DNA of 5,156 nt. Source: Candidatus Coatesiibacteriota bacterium. GTDB taxonomy: Bacteria > RBG-13-66-14. The position numbers and the translations under genes are program-made. Under the pieces are notes generated by a model that did not search any database, had not been told where the DNA came from, and saw only the letters and a program-made list of their open reading frames with translations. Location: assembly GCA_030631385.1 (NCBI GenBank), contig DAOVLG010000172.1, positions 1-5,156 on the forward strand, written 5' to 3'. Shown piece by piece: positions 1-4,813 of the stretch. How positions within the stretch are numbered: position 1 is the first letter of the stretch; the number at the start of each line of letters is the position of its first letter.

Positions 1-26
1 AAAAAAAGGGCGACTAATCGTCGCCC
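1..26 (-). terminator. Intrinsic terminator of the secreted-protein gene
   Basis: A perfect 7-bp stem (GGGCGAC at 8-14, GTCGCCC at 20-26) with a 5-nt loop is followed, on the minus strand, by seven T residues (A-run at 1-7). It lies about 20 nt past the stop codon of the minus-strand gene ending at 46, which is the expected place for a Rho-independent terminator. Confidence 0.88.
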
Positions 27-45
27 GTTCAATCAGGTTCCCCTA

Positions 46-624
46 TCAGCGGAAGGTAGCCTTTATCACTCCGAAACTCGTCTCTTGGATGTCCGACGAG
101 CCTCCGTCGTAAACGGTGATCGTATCGAGCCAGGCATCGGCGGCCCTATCCGCCACTATGCGCCAGGCGAACTGCACGTCGTGACCGTCCCAAAATCCGC
201 CGATTCCAATCTTGGTCTCGTACCAAGTCCAATTGTTAAAAGGCCCCTCGGTCTCTTCGTTCCAAATCTCGACCCAATCACCCGGCTCCCCGGCCTCGCG
301 TATCTCCAGCAAATAGTCGCCGTTGTTGTGGGGGGAGACGAACCAGGTGTAGCTCGTGGCCCAGTGAAATCTAATGACCACTTCGCTGGTCAGGTGGATG
401 GGTGGAGAGATCAACCGCTCGTCCTGGTCACTGCCTTTCTCGCAGATCACCCCGTAGGGCGCGTCGAAGTAGTGCTGGGAACTGATGATCCAGCGCTGAC
501 CAAACTCACCCGGTTCCAACGTCCAACCGGTAAGGTCACCGTTGGAGAAATTCTCGAAAAAGAGGGTTTCCGCCGAGGTAAATGAGGCGAGTGCGAATAT
601 AACACCCAGGATATGTCTAACCAT
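46..624 (-). CDS. Small secreted protein with a choice-of-anchor-J/MAM-like beta-sandwich domain
   Basis: A 192-residue exported protein of unknown specific function. Residues 1-18 form a signal peptide: Met-Val-Arg-His, then a hydrophobic stretch ending SFTSA before Glu19, a good signal peptidase I site. Residues 20-173 resemble choice-of-anchor-J/cleaved-adhesin domains: FFENFSNGDLTGW near the N-terminus, then W45, RLISPPIHL (70-78), an aromatic strand RFHWATSYTWF, DYLLEI, and a late AWLDTITVYDG strand. Such domains usually bind carbohydrate or protein at the cell surface; that is a family-level inference. The last residues, TSFGVIKATFR, sit after a short linker and look separate from the fold. 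I chose the start at 624 because AAAGGAG lies 5 nt upstream. The longer version starting at 672 would begin inside the promoter spacer. The gene is monocistronic, with its own promoter and terminator. Confidence 0.8.
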   Translation of the reverse strand: MVRHILGVIFALASFTSAETLFFENFSNGDLTGWTLEPGEFGQRWIISSQHYFDAPYGVICEKGSDQDERLISPPIHLTSEVVIRFHWATSYTWFVSPHNNGDYLLEIREAGEPGDWVEIWNEETEGPFNNWTWYETKIGIGGFWDGHDVQFAWRIVADRAADAWLDTITVYDGGSSDIQETSFGVIKATFR

Positions 625-629
625 GGTGT

Positions 630-636
630 CTCCTTT
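630..636 (-). promoter_or_regulatory. Shine-Dalgarno site fixing the start of the secreted protein
   Basis: On the minus strand AAAGGAG ends 5 nt before the ATG at 624-622. It decides between this start and the upstream in-frame ATG at 672, which has no such site. Confidence 0.8.
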
Positions 637-662
637 CGTTTTGTGTGAAATAGAGTATAATA

Positions 663-691
663 ATTTTAGCATGAAACTTAGGTGCTGTCAA
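663..691 (-). promoter_or_regulatory. Sigma70-type promoter of the secreted-protein gene
   Basis: On the minus strand a consensus -35 TTGACA (691-686) and a -10 TAAAAT (668-663) are separated by exactly 17 nt. Transcription should start near 655-657, leaving a leader of about 30 nt before the SD and ATG at 624. No other promoter in the window has both boxes this close to consensus. Confidence 0.82.
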
Positions 692-786
692 ATCTGAGCA
701 CCGACTCACGGAGACCCTTGTACCTGTTACCGCTGTGCTATCTTCTTTTTGTTAAGGTTATTTGACTCTCCTCCCGAGGACGGACC

Positions 787-2436
787 ATGCCGCGCGAACT
801 GCACGCCCCCACCGGCACGAAGCTCACCTGCAAGGGCTGGCACCAGGAGGCGGCCTACCGCATGCTTCAGAACAACCTGGACCCCGACGTGGCCGAGGAC
901 CCGGACAACCTGGTCGTCTACGGCGGCTCGGGTAAGGCGGCGCGGAACTGGGAATCCCTCGAGGCGATCCTGGTCGCCCTCAGGGAGTTGGAGAACGACG
1001 AGACGCTTCTCGTGCAATCGGGCAAGCCGGTGGGCGTTTTCAGGACCCACGAAGAAGCCCCGCGGGTGCTTTTAGCCAATTCCAACCTGGTGCCGAAGTG
1101 GGCCACCTGGAAAACATTCTACGAGCTGGAGGCCAAGGGTTTACTCATGTACGGCCAGATGACCGCCGGTTCCTGGATCTACATCGGCACCCAGGGAATA
1201 CTACAGGGAACCTACGAAACTCTCGCGGAATTGGCCCGCCAGCACTTCGGCGGCTCGTTAAAGGGCAAGTGGGTCCTCACCGGCGGCATGGGCGGCATGT
1301 CCGGCGCCCAACCCCTGGCCGTCACCATGAACGAGGGGGTCTGCCTCGATGTGGAGGTGAACCCGGTGAAAATCCAGAAGCGCATGGACACAGGGTACTG
1401 CGACCGCATACTCACCGATCTCGACGGGGCGCTCCGGCTGGTGGATGAGTACACCGCAAAAGGCGAGCCGCTGTCAATCGGCCTGGTTGGCAACTGCGCC
1501 GACGTGCATCCCGAACTGGTGCGGCGCGGGATAATCCCGGACGTGCTCACCGATCAGACCTCGGCCCACGACGAGCTCTCCTACATACCGAACGGGATGC
1601 CCCTCGACGAGGCGCTTTCACTCAGGCAAAGTGATCCCGAAGAGTACAAACGGCGCTCCTTGAAGGCCATGACCGTCCACATGAACGCCATGCTCGAGAT
1701 GCAGAGGCGCGGGGCAATCGCCTTCGATTACGGCAACAACATCCGCGGACAGACCGTGGATCGGGGCGCTCCCGAGGCCTTCAACATCAAGGGCTTCGTC
1801 CCGCTCTTCATCCGACCGCTGTTTTGCGACGGCAAGGGGCCATTCCGCTGGGCGGCGCTCTCAGGCGATCCCGAGGACATCCATAAAACAGACGAGACCG
1901 TGCTGCGCCTGTTTCCCGAGGACGAGGCGCTGGCGCGTTGGATAAAAAAGGCCCGGGAGAAGGTCCGCTTCCAGGGACTGCCCTGCCGCATCTGCTGGCT
2001 GGGGTACGGCGACCGGGAGAGGTTCGGCCTGGAGATCAACCGCATGGTGCGCACCGGCGAGCTCAAGGCCCCCGTCGTCATCGGCCGGGACCACCTGGAT
2101 TGCGGCTCCGTGGCCAGTCCGAACCGCGAGACCGAAGGCATGGCCGACGGCTCCGACGCTATCAGCGACTGGGCCTTTTTGAACGCCCTGTTGAACGCCG
2201 TGGGCGGGGCGAGCTGGGTAAGCGTGCACCACGGCGGCGGCGTGGGCATGGGATACTCACAGCACGCCGGCATGGTCATCGTCGCCGACGGCACGCCGGG
2301 AATGGACCAGAGGCTCAGCCGGGTGCTGACGACCGACCCCGGCCTGGGCATCGTCCGTCACGCCGACGCCGGCTACGAGCGGGCCGTCGCCAACGCAAAA
2401 AAATTCTGCATCCAGATGCCGATGCTTGAAAAGTGA
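787..2436 (+). CDS. hutU: Urocanate hydratase (urocanase)
   Basis: Cytoplasmic NAD-dependent enzyme that converts urocanate to imidazolonepropionate, the second step of histidine degradation. The 549 residues match the usual length of about 550-560. The N-terminal CKGWHQEAAYRMLQNNLDP and VVYGGSGKAARNW (43-55), the TAGSWIYIGTQGILQGTYE region (126-144), the glycine-rich GGMGGMSGAQP (166-176) and DQTSAHDE (256-263) are all typical. So are FQGLPCRICWLGYGDR (395-410), IGRDHLDCGSVASPNRETE (432-450) and HHGGGVGMGYSQHAGMV (481-497). Cys403 aligns with the catalytic cysteine (Cys410 of Pseudomonas putida). Cys400, three residues before it, is Ala in the homologues I remember, so here the active site holds a CxxC. 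GAGGA at 776-780 lies 6 nt before the ATG, and the N-terminus aligns with the family start. Its stop is followed at once by two small CxxC genes in the same operon. No hutH, hutI or hutG/ftcD is visible, so the rest of the pathway must be elsewhere or absent. Confidence 0.97.
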   Translation: MPRELHAPTGTKLTCKGWHQEAAYRMLQNNLDPDVAEDPDNLVVYGGSGKAARNWESLEAILVALRELENDETLLVQSGKPVGVFRTHEEAPRVLLANSNLVPKWATWKTFYELEAKGLLMYGQMTAGSWIYIGTQGILQGTYETLAELARQHFGGSLKGKWVLTGGMGGMSGAQPLAVTMNEGVCLDVEVNPVKIQKRMDTGYCDRILTDLDGALRLVDEYTAKGEPLSIGLVGNCADVHPELVRRGIIPDVLTDQTSAHDELSYIPNGMPLDEALSLRQSDPEEYKRRSLKAMTVHMNAMLEMQRRGAIAFDYGNNIRGQTVDRGAPEAFNIKGFVPLFIRPLFCDGKGPFRWAALSGDPEDIHKTDETVLRLFPEDEALARWIKKAREKVRFQGLPCRICWLGYGDRERFGLEINRMVRTGELKAPVVIGRDHLDCGSVASPNRETEGMADGSDAISDWAFLNALLNAVGGASWVSVHHGGGVGMGYSQHAGMVIVADGTPGMDQRLSRVLTTDPGLGIVRHADAGYERAVANAKKFCIQMPMLEK

Positions 2437-2437
2437 C

Positions 2438-2662
2438 GTGAAGCTGGATACAAACACGCCGGTGGAAACTATTTTCGAGGAGCACCCGGCGGCTTCCGAT
2501 TGGCTTCTTGAGCGCGGGGTCGTCTGCCTGCGTTGCGGCGAGCCCTTCTGGGGCACACTGGGAGAGCTTCTCGTCAACAAGGGCTACGCAGCCGACGAGG
2601 GAAAGCGTATCGTCGCCGAGCTGAACGAGCATCTTGAGAAAATCGAGAAGAAGGGAAGATGA
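2438..2662 (+). CDS. DUF1858-type CxxC redox-disulfide protein, first copy
   Basis: A small soluble protein of 74 residues that fits the DUF1858/hybrid-cluster-associated redox disulfide pattern. TPVETIFEEHPAASDWLLERG is followed by the paired cysteines Cys30-Leu-Arg-Cys33, then GELLVNKGY and a C-terminal helix AELNEHLEKI. The family is presumed to do thiol-disulfide or metal chemistry through the CxxC; the actual function is not known. The start is uncertain. GTG at 2438 lies one base after the hutU stop and gives an N-terminus matching the next gene. TTG at 2426 is in frame, overlaps hutU by 11 bp and adds four residues. Neither has a strong SD, so translation probably depends on coupling to hutU. 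Its stop overlaps the next start (ATGA at 2659-2662). It is a paralogue of that next gene. Confidence 0.85.
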   Translation: MKLDTNTPVETIFEEHPAASDWLLERGVVCLRCGEPFWGTLGELLVNKGYAADEGKRIVAELNEHLEKIEKKGR

Positions 2663-2874
2663 CGATGGTGACCAAGGACACGCCGGTCAAGACCGTTTTG
2701 AACTCACACCCCAGGGCCGCCGACTGGTTCCAGCAGCGGGGCGTCATCTGCCTGCGCTGCAACGAGGTCTTCCCCGGCTCGGTGGGCGAGCTCCTGGCGA
2801 CCAAGCGCTACCGCCCGCACCAGGTCGAGCAGATCATCTCCTGGTTAAATAACTACCTGGCTGAAAACGGGTAG
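2659..2874 (+). CDS. DUF1858-type CxxC redox-disulfide protein, second copy
   Basis: A 71-residue soluble protein, paralogous to the gene just upstream: by eye 29 of 60 aligned residues are identical. It has the same layout: TPVKTVLNSHPRAADWFQQRG, the pair Cys31-Leu-Arg-Cys34, GELLATKRY, and a C-terminal helix ending LNNYLAENG. The family is thought to act through a redox-active or metal-binding CxxC, but its partner is unknown. Two ATGs are possible. The one at 2659 overlaps the upstream stop as ATGA, which suggests coupling. The one at 2665 has AGGGA at 2652-2656 at a better distance (8 nt) and would give 69 residues. It is the last gene of the hutU operon. Loss of the first copy's acidic residues (EE to NS) and different residues after the CxxC suggest that the two are not redundant. 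Confidence 0.85.
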   Translation: MTMVTKDTPVKTVLNSHPRAADWFQQRGVICLRCNEVFPGSVGELLATKRYRPHQVEQIISWLNNYLAENG

Positions 2875-2899
2875 TTTCAGACCTCTGTAAAACCACTTC

Positions 2900-2934
2900 T
2901 CCCCTGACTCCCTCCACCTAAAGGAGCGAGGGGA
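2900..2934. repeat. Imperfect palindrome downstream of the hutU operon
   Basis: An outer stem TCCCCT (2900-2905) pairs with AGGGGA (2929-2934) and an inner stem CTCC (2912-2915) pairs with GGAG (2923-2926), with an asymmetric internal loop and a 7-nt hairpin loop. It begins 25 nt after the last plus-strand stop codon. There is no T-run after it, so it could be an RNA 3'-end stabiliser, a weak terminator part or a dispersed repeat. Confidence 0.5.
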
Positions 2935-2944
2935 TAAATGTAAC

Positions 2945-2966
2945 GGGCCGACCTAAAGGTCGGCCC
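2945..2966. repeat. Perfect 9-bp REP-like palindrome
   Basis: GGGCCGACC (2945-2953) and GGTCGGCCC (2958-2966) form a perfect stem with a TAAA loop. It is followed by CTGCG, much like the CTACG that follows the palindrome at 3014-3035. No T-run follows on either strand, so it is not a classic intrinsic terminator. It looks like a member of an interspersed palindromic family. Confidence 0.65.
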
Positions 2967-3005
2967 CTGCGTTCGTTATACACCGTAGAGGCGTTGCTCT
3001 GCCCC

Positions 3006-3035
3006 TCGCCCGCGGGCGACCACAGAGGGTCGCCC
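3006..3035. repeat. Two overlapping palindromes sharing the arm GGGCGA
   Basis: TCGCCCGCGGGCGA (3006-3019) is a perfect 14-bp palindrome. Its right half is also the left arm of a second stem-loop, GGGCGACC (3014-3021) with GGTCGCCC (3028-3035), loop ACAGAG. The two structures are mutually exclusive in RNA. The second is followed by CTACG, matching the neighbouring palindrome at 2945-2966. Confidence 0.6.
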
Positions 3036-3080
3036 CTACGAAAAACTACGAATTTAAAGCGGTCTCTAAGCACAGCTTTG

Positions 3081-3103
3081 ATAAAAGGGCGGTCAAACCG
3101 CCC
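3081..3103 (-). terminator. Intrinsic terminator of the dtd operon
   Basis: On the minus strand GGGCGGT (3103-3097) and ACCGCCC (3093-3087) form a 7-bp stem with a 3-nt loop, followed directly by TTTTAT (3086-3081). It lies about 25 nt past the dtd stop. On the plus strand the same stem is followed by CCTTATGTTT, so weak termination of the converging hutU transcript is also possible. Confidence 0.75.
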
Positions 3104-3104
3104 C

Positions 3105-3122
3105 CTTATGTTTCCGCATAAG
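3105..3122. repeat. Short inverted repeat next to the dtd terminator
   Basis: CTTATG (3105-3110) and CATAAG (3117-3122) form a perfect 6-bp stem with a 6-nt loop, between the dtd stop and the terminator stem. TTAT here could instead pair with ATAA at 3081-3084 and extend the terminator stem, so the two folds compete. Confidence 0.45.
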
Positions 3123-3128
3123 TGGCCG

Positions 3129-3581
3129 CTACGAACCATGTTTTTTCTCCAGGATCAACGTCACCGGGCCGTCGTTGACCAGGTGAACGTGCATGTGGGC
3201 GCCGAAGACCCCCTCGGCCACATGGAAACCCCGCTCCCGCAGCATCTGAGCAAATTTTCCGCACATCGGCTCCGCCTTCTCCGGCGGGGCGCTCTTTATG
3301 TAGCTGGGCCGCCGCCCCTTGCGGCAGTCACCGTAGAGCGTGAACTGGCTAACGACCAGAAGCTCGCCACGACCCACATCCCGCAGCGACCGGTTGAGCT
3401 TTCCCTCCCCGTCCCGGCAGACACGCAAGTCCAGCACCTTATCGGCCATCCACTCCAGCTCCGCCTCGGTGTCGTTTCGTGCGATGGCCACTAAAAGCAG
3501 GTGGCCGAAGCCGATCTTCCCGGTGATCCGGCCGTCCACCTCGACCCTCGCCTCACTCACGTGTTGCAGGACTACGCGCAG
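3129..3581 (-). CDS. dtd: D-aminoacyl-tRNA deacylase
   Basis: Cytoplasmic proofreading enzyme that hydrolyses D-amino acids (and glycine) from mischarged tRNA. The family signatures are present: SQFTLYGD (78-85), with the conserved Ser-Gln-Phe-Thr of the active site, and NDGPVTLIL (136-144), with the Gly-Pro motif that gives chiral selectivity by entering the partner subunit's site in the dimer. KGRRPSY is also typical. The usual length is about 145-150; this reading gives 150. The start is unusual. The only ATG/GTG/TTG in the open frame is GTG at 3560, which would delete the conserved first strand. Reading from CTG at 3581 gives MRVVLQHVSEARVEVDG, an almost exact family N-terminus, and AAGGAGG (3594-3588) lies 6 nt upstream. 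An in-frame TGA at 3587-3585 blocks any longer form; ATC at 3584 is a less likely alternative. It is the last gene of the operon and overlaps the preceding gene by 29 bp. Confidence 0.93.
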   Translation of the reverse strand: MRVVLQHVSEARVEVDGRITGKIGFGHLLLVAIARNDTEAELEWMADKVLDLRVCRDGEGKLNRSLRDVGRGELLVVSQFTLYGDCRKGRRPSYIKSAPPEKAEPMCGKFAQMLRERGFHVAEGVFGAHMHVHLVNDGPVTLILEKKHGS

Positions 3582-3966
3582 GATTCACCTCCTTGAGTTC
3601 CGCCTCGGTGAAGACCTCCTCGCCCTCGGCCGCGTCGTAGGCGAGATAGGCGCGCTTGTAGAATTTTTCCGGTGTGCGGCGCATGGAAACCCGCAACCGG
3701 AGCTGACGGACGAAGACCGCCGCGGATACGACCGCGCCGGCGATCATCACCCACAGGGCTAAACCAGCGCCGACCTCACCCGGAACATGGGCCAGGATGA
3801 CGGCCGCAGCGCTGAAGAGAACCGATAATTTCAGGGACAGGAGCAGGGGGAAACGGTTCAACCTCCGCAACTGCTTCAAGGAATAACCCGCTTCAACGGG
3901 GCGCAGGTCGTATGCTCCCTCCTCGCCGGGTACGGGCCTACCCACCCACAGCCGAATCCGCTCCAT
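3553..3966 (-). CDS. Unknown small membrane protein, two predicted helices
   Basis: A 137-residue protein that I do not recognise. A soluble N-terminus of about 39 residues (MERIRLWVGRPVPGEEGAYD, then a basic stretch KQLRRLNRFP) leads into two hydrophobic segments, about 41-61 (LLLSLKLSVLFSAAAVILAHV) and 67-86 (GAGLALWVMIAGAVVSAAVF). They are joined by a very short turn, so it is a helical hairpin with both ends likely cytoplasmic by the positive-inside rule. The C-terminal 50 residues are charged, RQLRLRVSMRRTPEKFYKRAY then an acidic tail. No catalytic motif is seen. It starts 2 nt after the peptidase stop codon and ends 29 bp inside dtd, so it is the middle gene of a tight operon. The SD is weak (AGGCGG), which fits coupled translation. 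A role with the upstream membrane peptidase is possible from position only. Confidence 0.8.
   Translation of the reverse strand: MERIRLWVGRPVPGEEGAYDLRPVEAGYSLKQLRRLNRFPLLLSLKLSVLFSAAAVILAHVPGEVGAGLALWVMIAGAVVSAAVFVRQLRLRVSMRRTPEKFYKRAYLAYDAAEGEEVFTEAELKEVNPARSPATRE
3588..3594 (-). promoter_or_regulatory. Strong Shine-Dalgarno site supporting a CTG start for dtd
   Basis: On the minus strand AAGGAGG is followed by 6 nt (TGAATC) and then CTG. It lies inside the upstream coding region. Its distance to the downstream GTG at 3560 (27 nt) is far too long, so it points to the CTG. Confidence 0.75.
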
Positions 3967-3968
3967 GG

Positions 3969-4673
3969 CTACCGCCTGTTGAATTTGCCGGCGATGAGGA
4001 GCAGGCGCAGGAGGATCAACAGGCTCGAAACCAGGGCGGCGACGTAGGTCAGGGCCGCCGCGGAGAGGACCTTCCGCGCACCGGTGAGCTCCCCGGGCTC
4101 CAGGTAACCGTGGTCTTTGAGGACGGCCAGGGCCCGTGAGCTGGCGTTGAACTCCACCGGAAGGGTTACCAGTTGGAAGAGGAGGATCAGGGTGAAGCAG
4201 CCGATGCCGACCCAGACCAGCGGCTCAATGGCGAAGATCAACCCGGCGATGAAAATGGGCAAATACAGCCAGGAACCGATCTTCGTCGCCGGGACGACGG
4301 CGTTGCGCAGGTGGAGCGGGAAGTAGCCCCGGCTGTGCTGGATGGCGTGACCCACCTCGTGGGCCGCCACCCCCAGGGCGGCCACGGAGTCCGAATGGGC
4401 CACCTCGCTTGAAAGCCGCAGCTTTCCGGTGCGGGGATCGTAGTGATCGGACAGCCGCCCGCCGACGACCTCTATCTCCACCTCGGGCAGTCCGGCGTCG
4501 GCCAGGATGCCGGCGGCCACCTGTGCCCCGGTGAGACCACGGTAGGAGCGAATCTTCGAGTAACGCCGGAAGCGTGACCTGACCAAGGACTGGGCGACAA
4601 GGCCCAGGAGCAATCCCGGAATCAGCAATAACAACGTCCAGTCGTAGTAAAAGAAACCGAAACCGTAGTACAT
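3969..4673 (-). CDS. YugP-type membrane zinc metallopeptidase
   Basis: A 234-residue integral membrane protein of the YugP/neutral zinc metallopeptidase family (Zn_peptidase_2); family members are about 225-230 residues. Order: N-terminal YYGFGFFYYDWTLLLLIPG helix (about 8-30), basic loop, a soluble part with GLTGAQVAAGILADAG (46-61) and the hallmark LSDHYDPRTGKLRLS (75-89), then the zinc-binding HEVGH (105-109). Hydrophobic segments follow at about 133-150 and 152-172, and a last one at about 206-228. Glu174 in PVEFNASSRA is a likely third zinc ligand. Substrate is unknown for the family. In many Clostridia a gene of this type sits between fmt and rsmB; here it heads an operon with dtd, so the link to translation-quality genes may recur. 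The ATG at 4673 begins the family-typical N-terminus; a GGGGA lies 7 nt upstream. Confidence 0.92.
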   Translation of the reverse strand: MYYGFGFFYYDWTLLLLIPGLLLGLVAQSLVRSRFRRYSKIRSYRGLTGAQVAAGILADAGLPEVEIEVVGGRLSDHYDPRTGKLRLSSEVAHSDSVAALGVAAHEVGHAIQHSRGYFPLHLRNAVVPATKIGSWLYLPIFIAGLIFAIEPLVWVGIGCFTLILLFQLVTLPVEFNASSRALAVLKDHGYLEPGELTGARKVLSAAALTYVAALVSSLLILLRLLLIAGKFNRR

Positions 4674-4723
4674 ACCTCAATCCCCAGGGAAGGTTTGTCG
4701 TTGAATACTTACCGATCACCCCC

Positions 4724-4756
4724 ATTATACAACCCGAGGAAATCGGGAAGCCACAA
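4724..4756 (-). promoter_or_regulatory. Promoter of the peptidase-dtd operon
   Basis: On the minus strand a perfect -10 TATAAT (4729-4724) lies about 50 nt upstream of the peptidase ATG. The -35 is poor: TGGCTT (4753-4748, spacing 18) is the best match, with TTGTGG (4756-4751, spacing 21) as another. The spacer holds a small inverted repeat CCCGA/TCGGG (4733-4737, 4743-4747), which might mark a regulator site and would fit a weak -35. Confidence 0.6.
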
Positions 4757-4760
4757 CCTC

Positions 4761-4789
4761 TTGACCATCCATGTTGGGTGGGGCATAAT
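4761..4789 (+). promoter_or_regulatory. Sigma70-type promoter of the macro-domain gene
   Basis: TTGACC (4761-4766) and CATAAT (4784-4789) match five of six consensus bases each and are separated by exactly 17 nt. The predicted start of transcription is about 4793-4796, only some 20 nt before the TTG start codon at 4814. It stands back to back with the promoter of the minus-strand operon. Confidence 0.72.
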
Positions 4790-4792
4790 CCA

Positions 4793-4811
4793 AGCCTCCC
4801 CTCGGGAGGCT
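4793..4811 (+). promoter_or_regulatory. Hairpin burying the Shine-Dalgarno site of the macro-domain gene
   Basis: AGCCTCCC (4793-4800) and GGGAGGCT (4804-4811) form a perfect 8-bp stem with a 3-nt CTC loop. The right arm contains the SD GGGAGG (4804-4809), four bases before the TTG start. The left arm lies at the predicted 5' end of the mRNA. If it folds, ribosome access would be blocked; it could alternatively be a DNA operator at the transcription start. Confidence 0.55.
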
Positions 4812-4813
4812 CG

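Noticed and set aside
85..585. Plus-strand open frame of 166 codons
   Set aside because: It lies antisense to the secreted-protein gene, which has a promoter, SD, signal peptide and terminator. The translated product shows no recognisable fold or motif.
625..672. Upstream ATG extending the secreted protein by 16 residues
   Set aside because: The ATG at 672 lies between the -35 and -10 boxes, so it would not be transcribed; it lacks an SD and would spoil the signal peptide.
718..744. Possible promoter for hutU (TTGTAC, 15 nt, TATCTT with a TG two bases before the -10)
   Set aside because: The -10 is poor and the spacing short. hutU needs a promoter in 692-780, but I cannot point to one with confidence.
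769..780. TCCTC-CC-GAGGA inverted repeat over the hutU SD
   Set aside because: The loop is only 2 nt, so the RNA stem would be reduced to about 4 bp. It is too weak to call a regulatory hairpin, unlike the one before the macro-domain gene.
1728..2351. Long minus-strand open frame opposite hutU
   Set aside because: HutU is certain on the plus strand. The product is rich in Ser, Pro and Arg, as expected from a GC-rich antisense frame, and has no motif.
2900..3122. Repeated palindromes considered as a CRISPR array
   Set aside because: The units differ in sequence and spacing, there are no uniform spacers, and no cas genes are nearby.
2994..3494. Plus-strand open frame of 166 codons over the palindromes and dtd
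   Set aside because: It runs through intergenic hairpins and then antisense to dtd; no SD or domain supports it.
4778..4813. In-frame GTG start extending the macro-domain protein
   Set aside because: It falls within the promoter, upstream of the predicted transcription start, and would encode the SD hairpin as protein.
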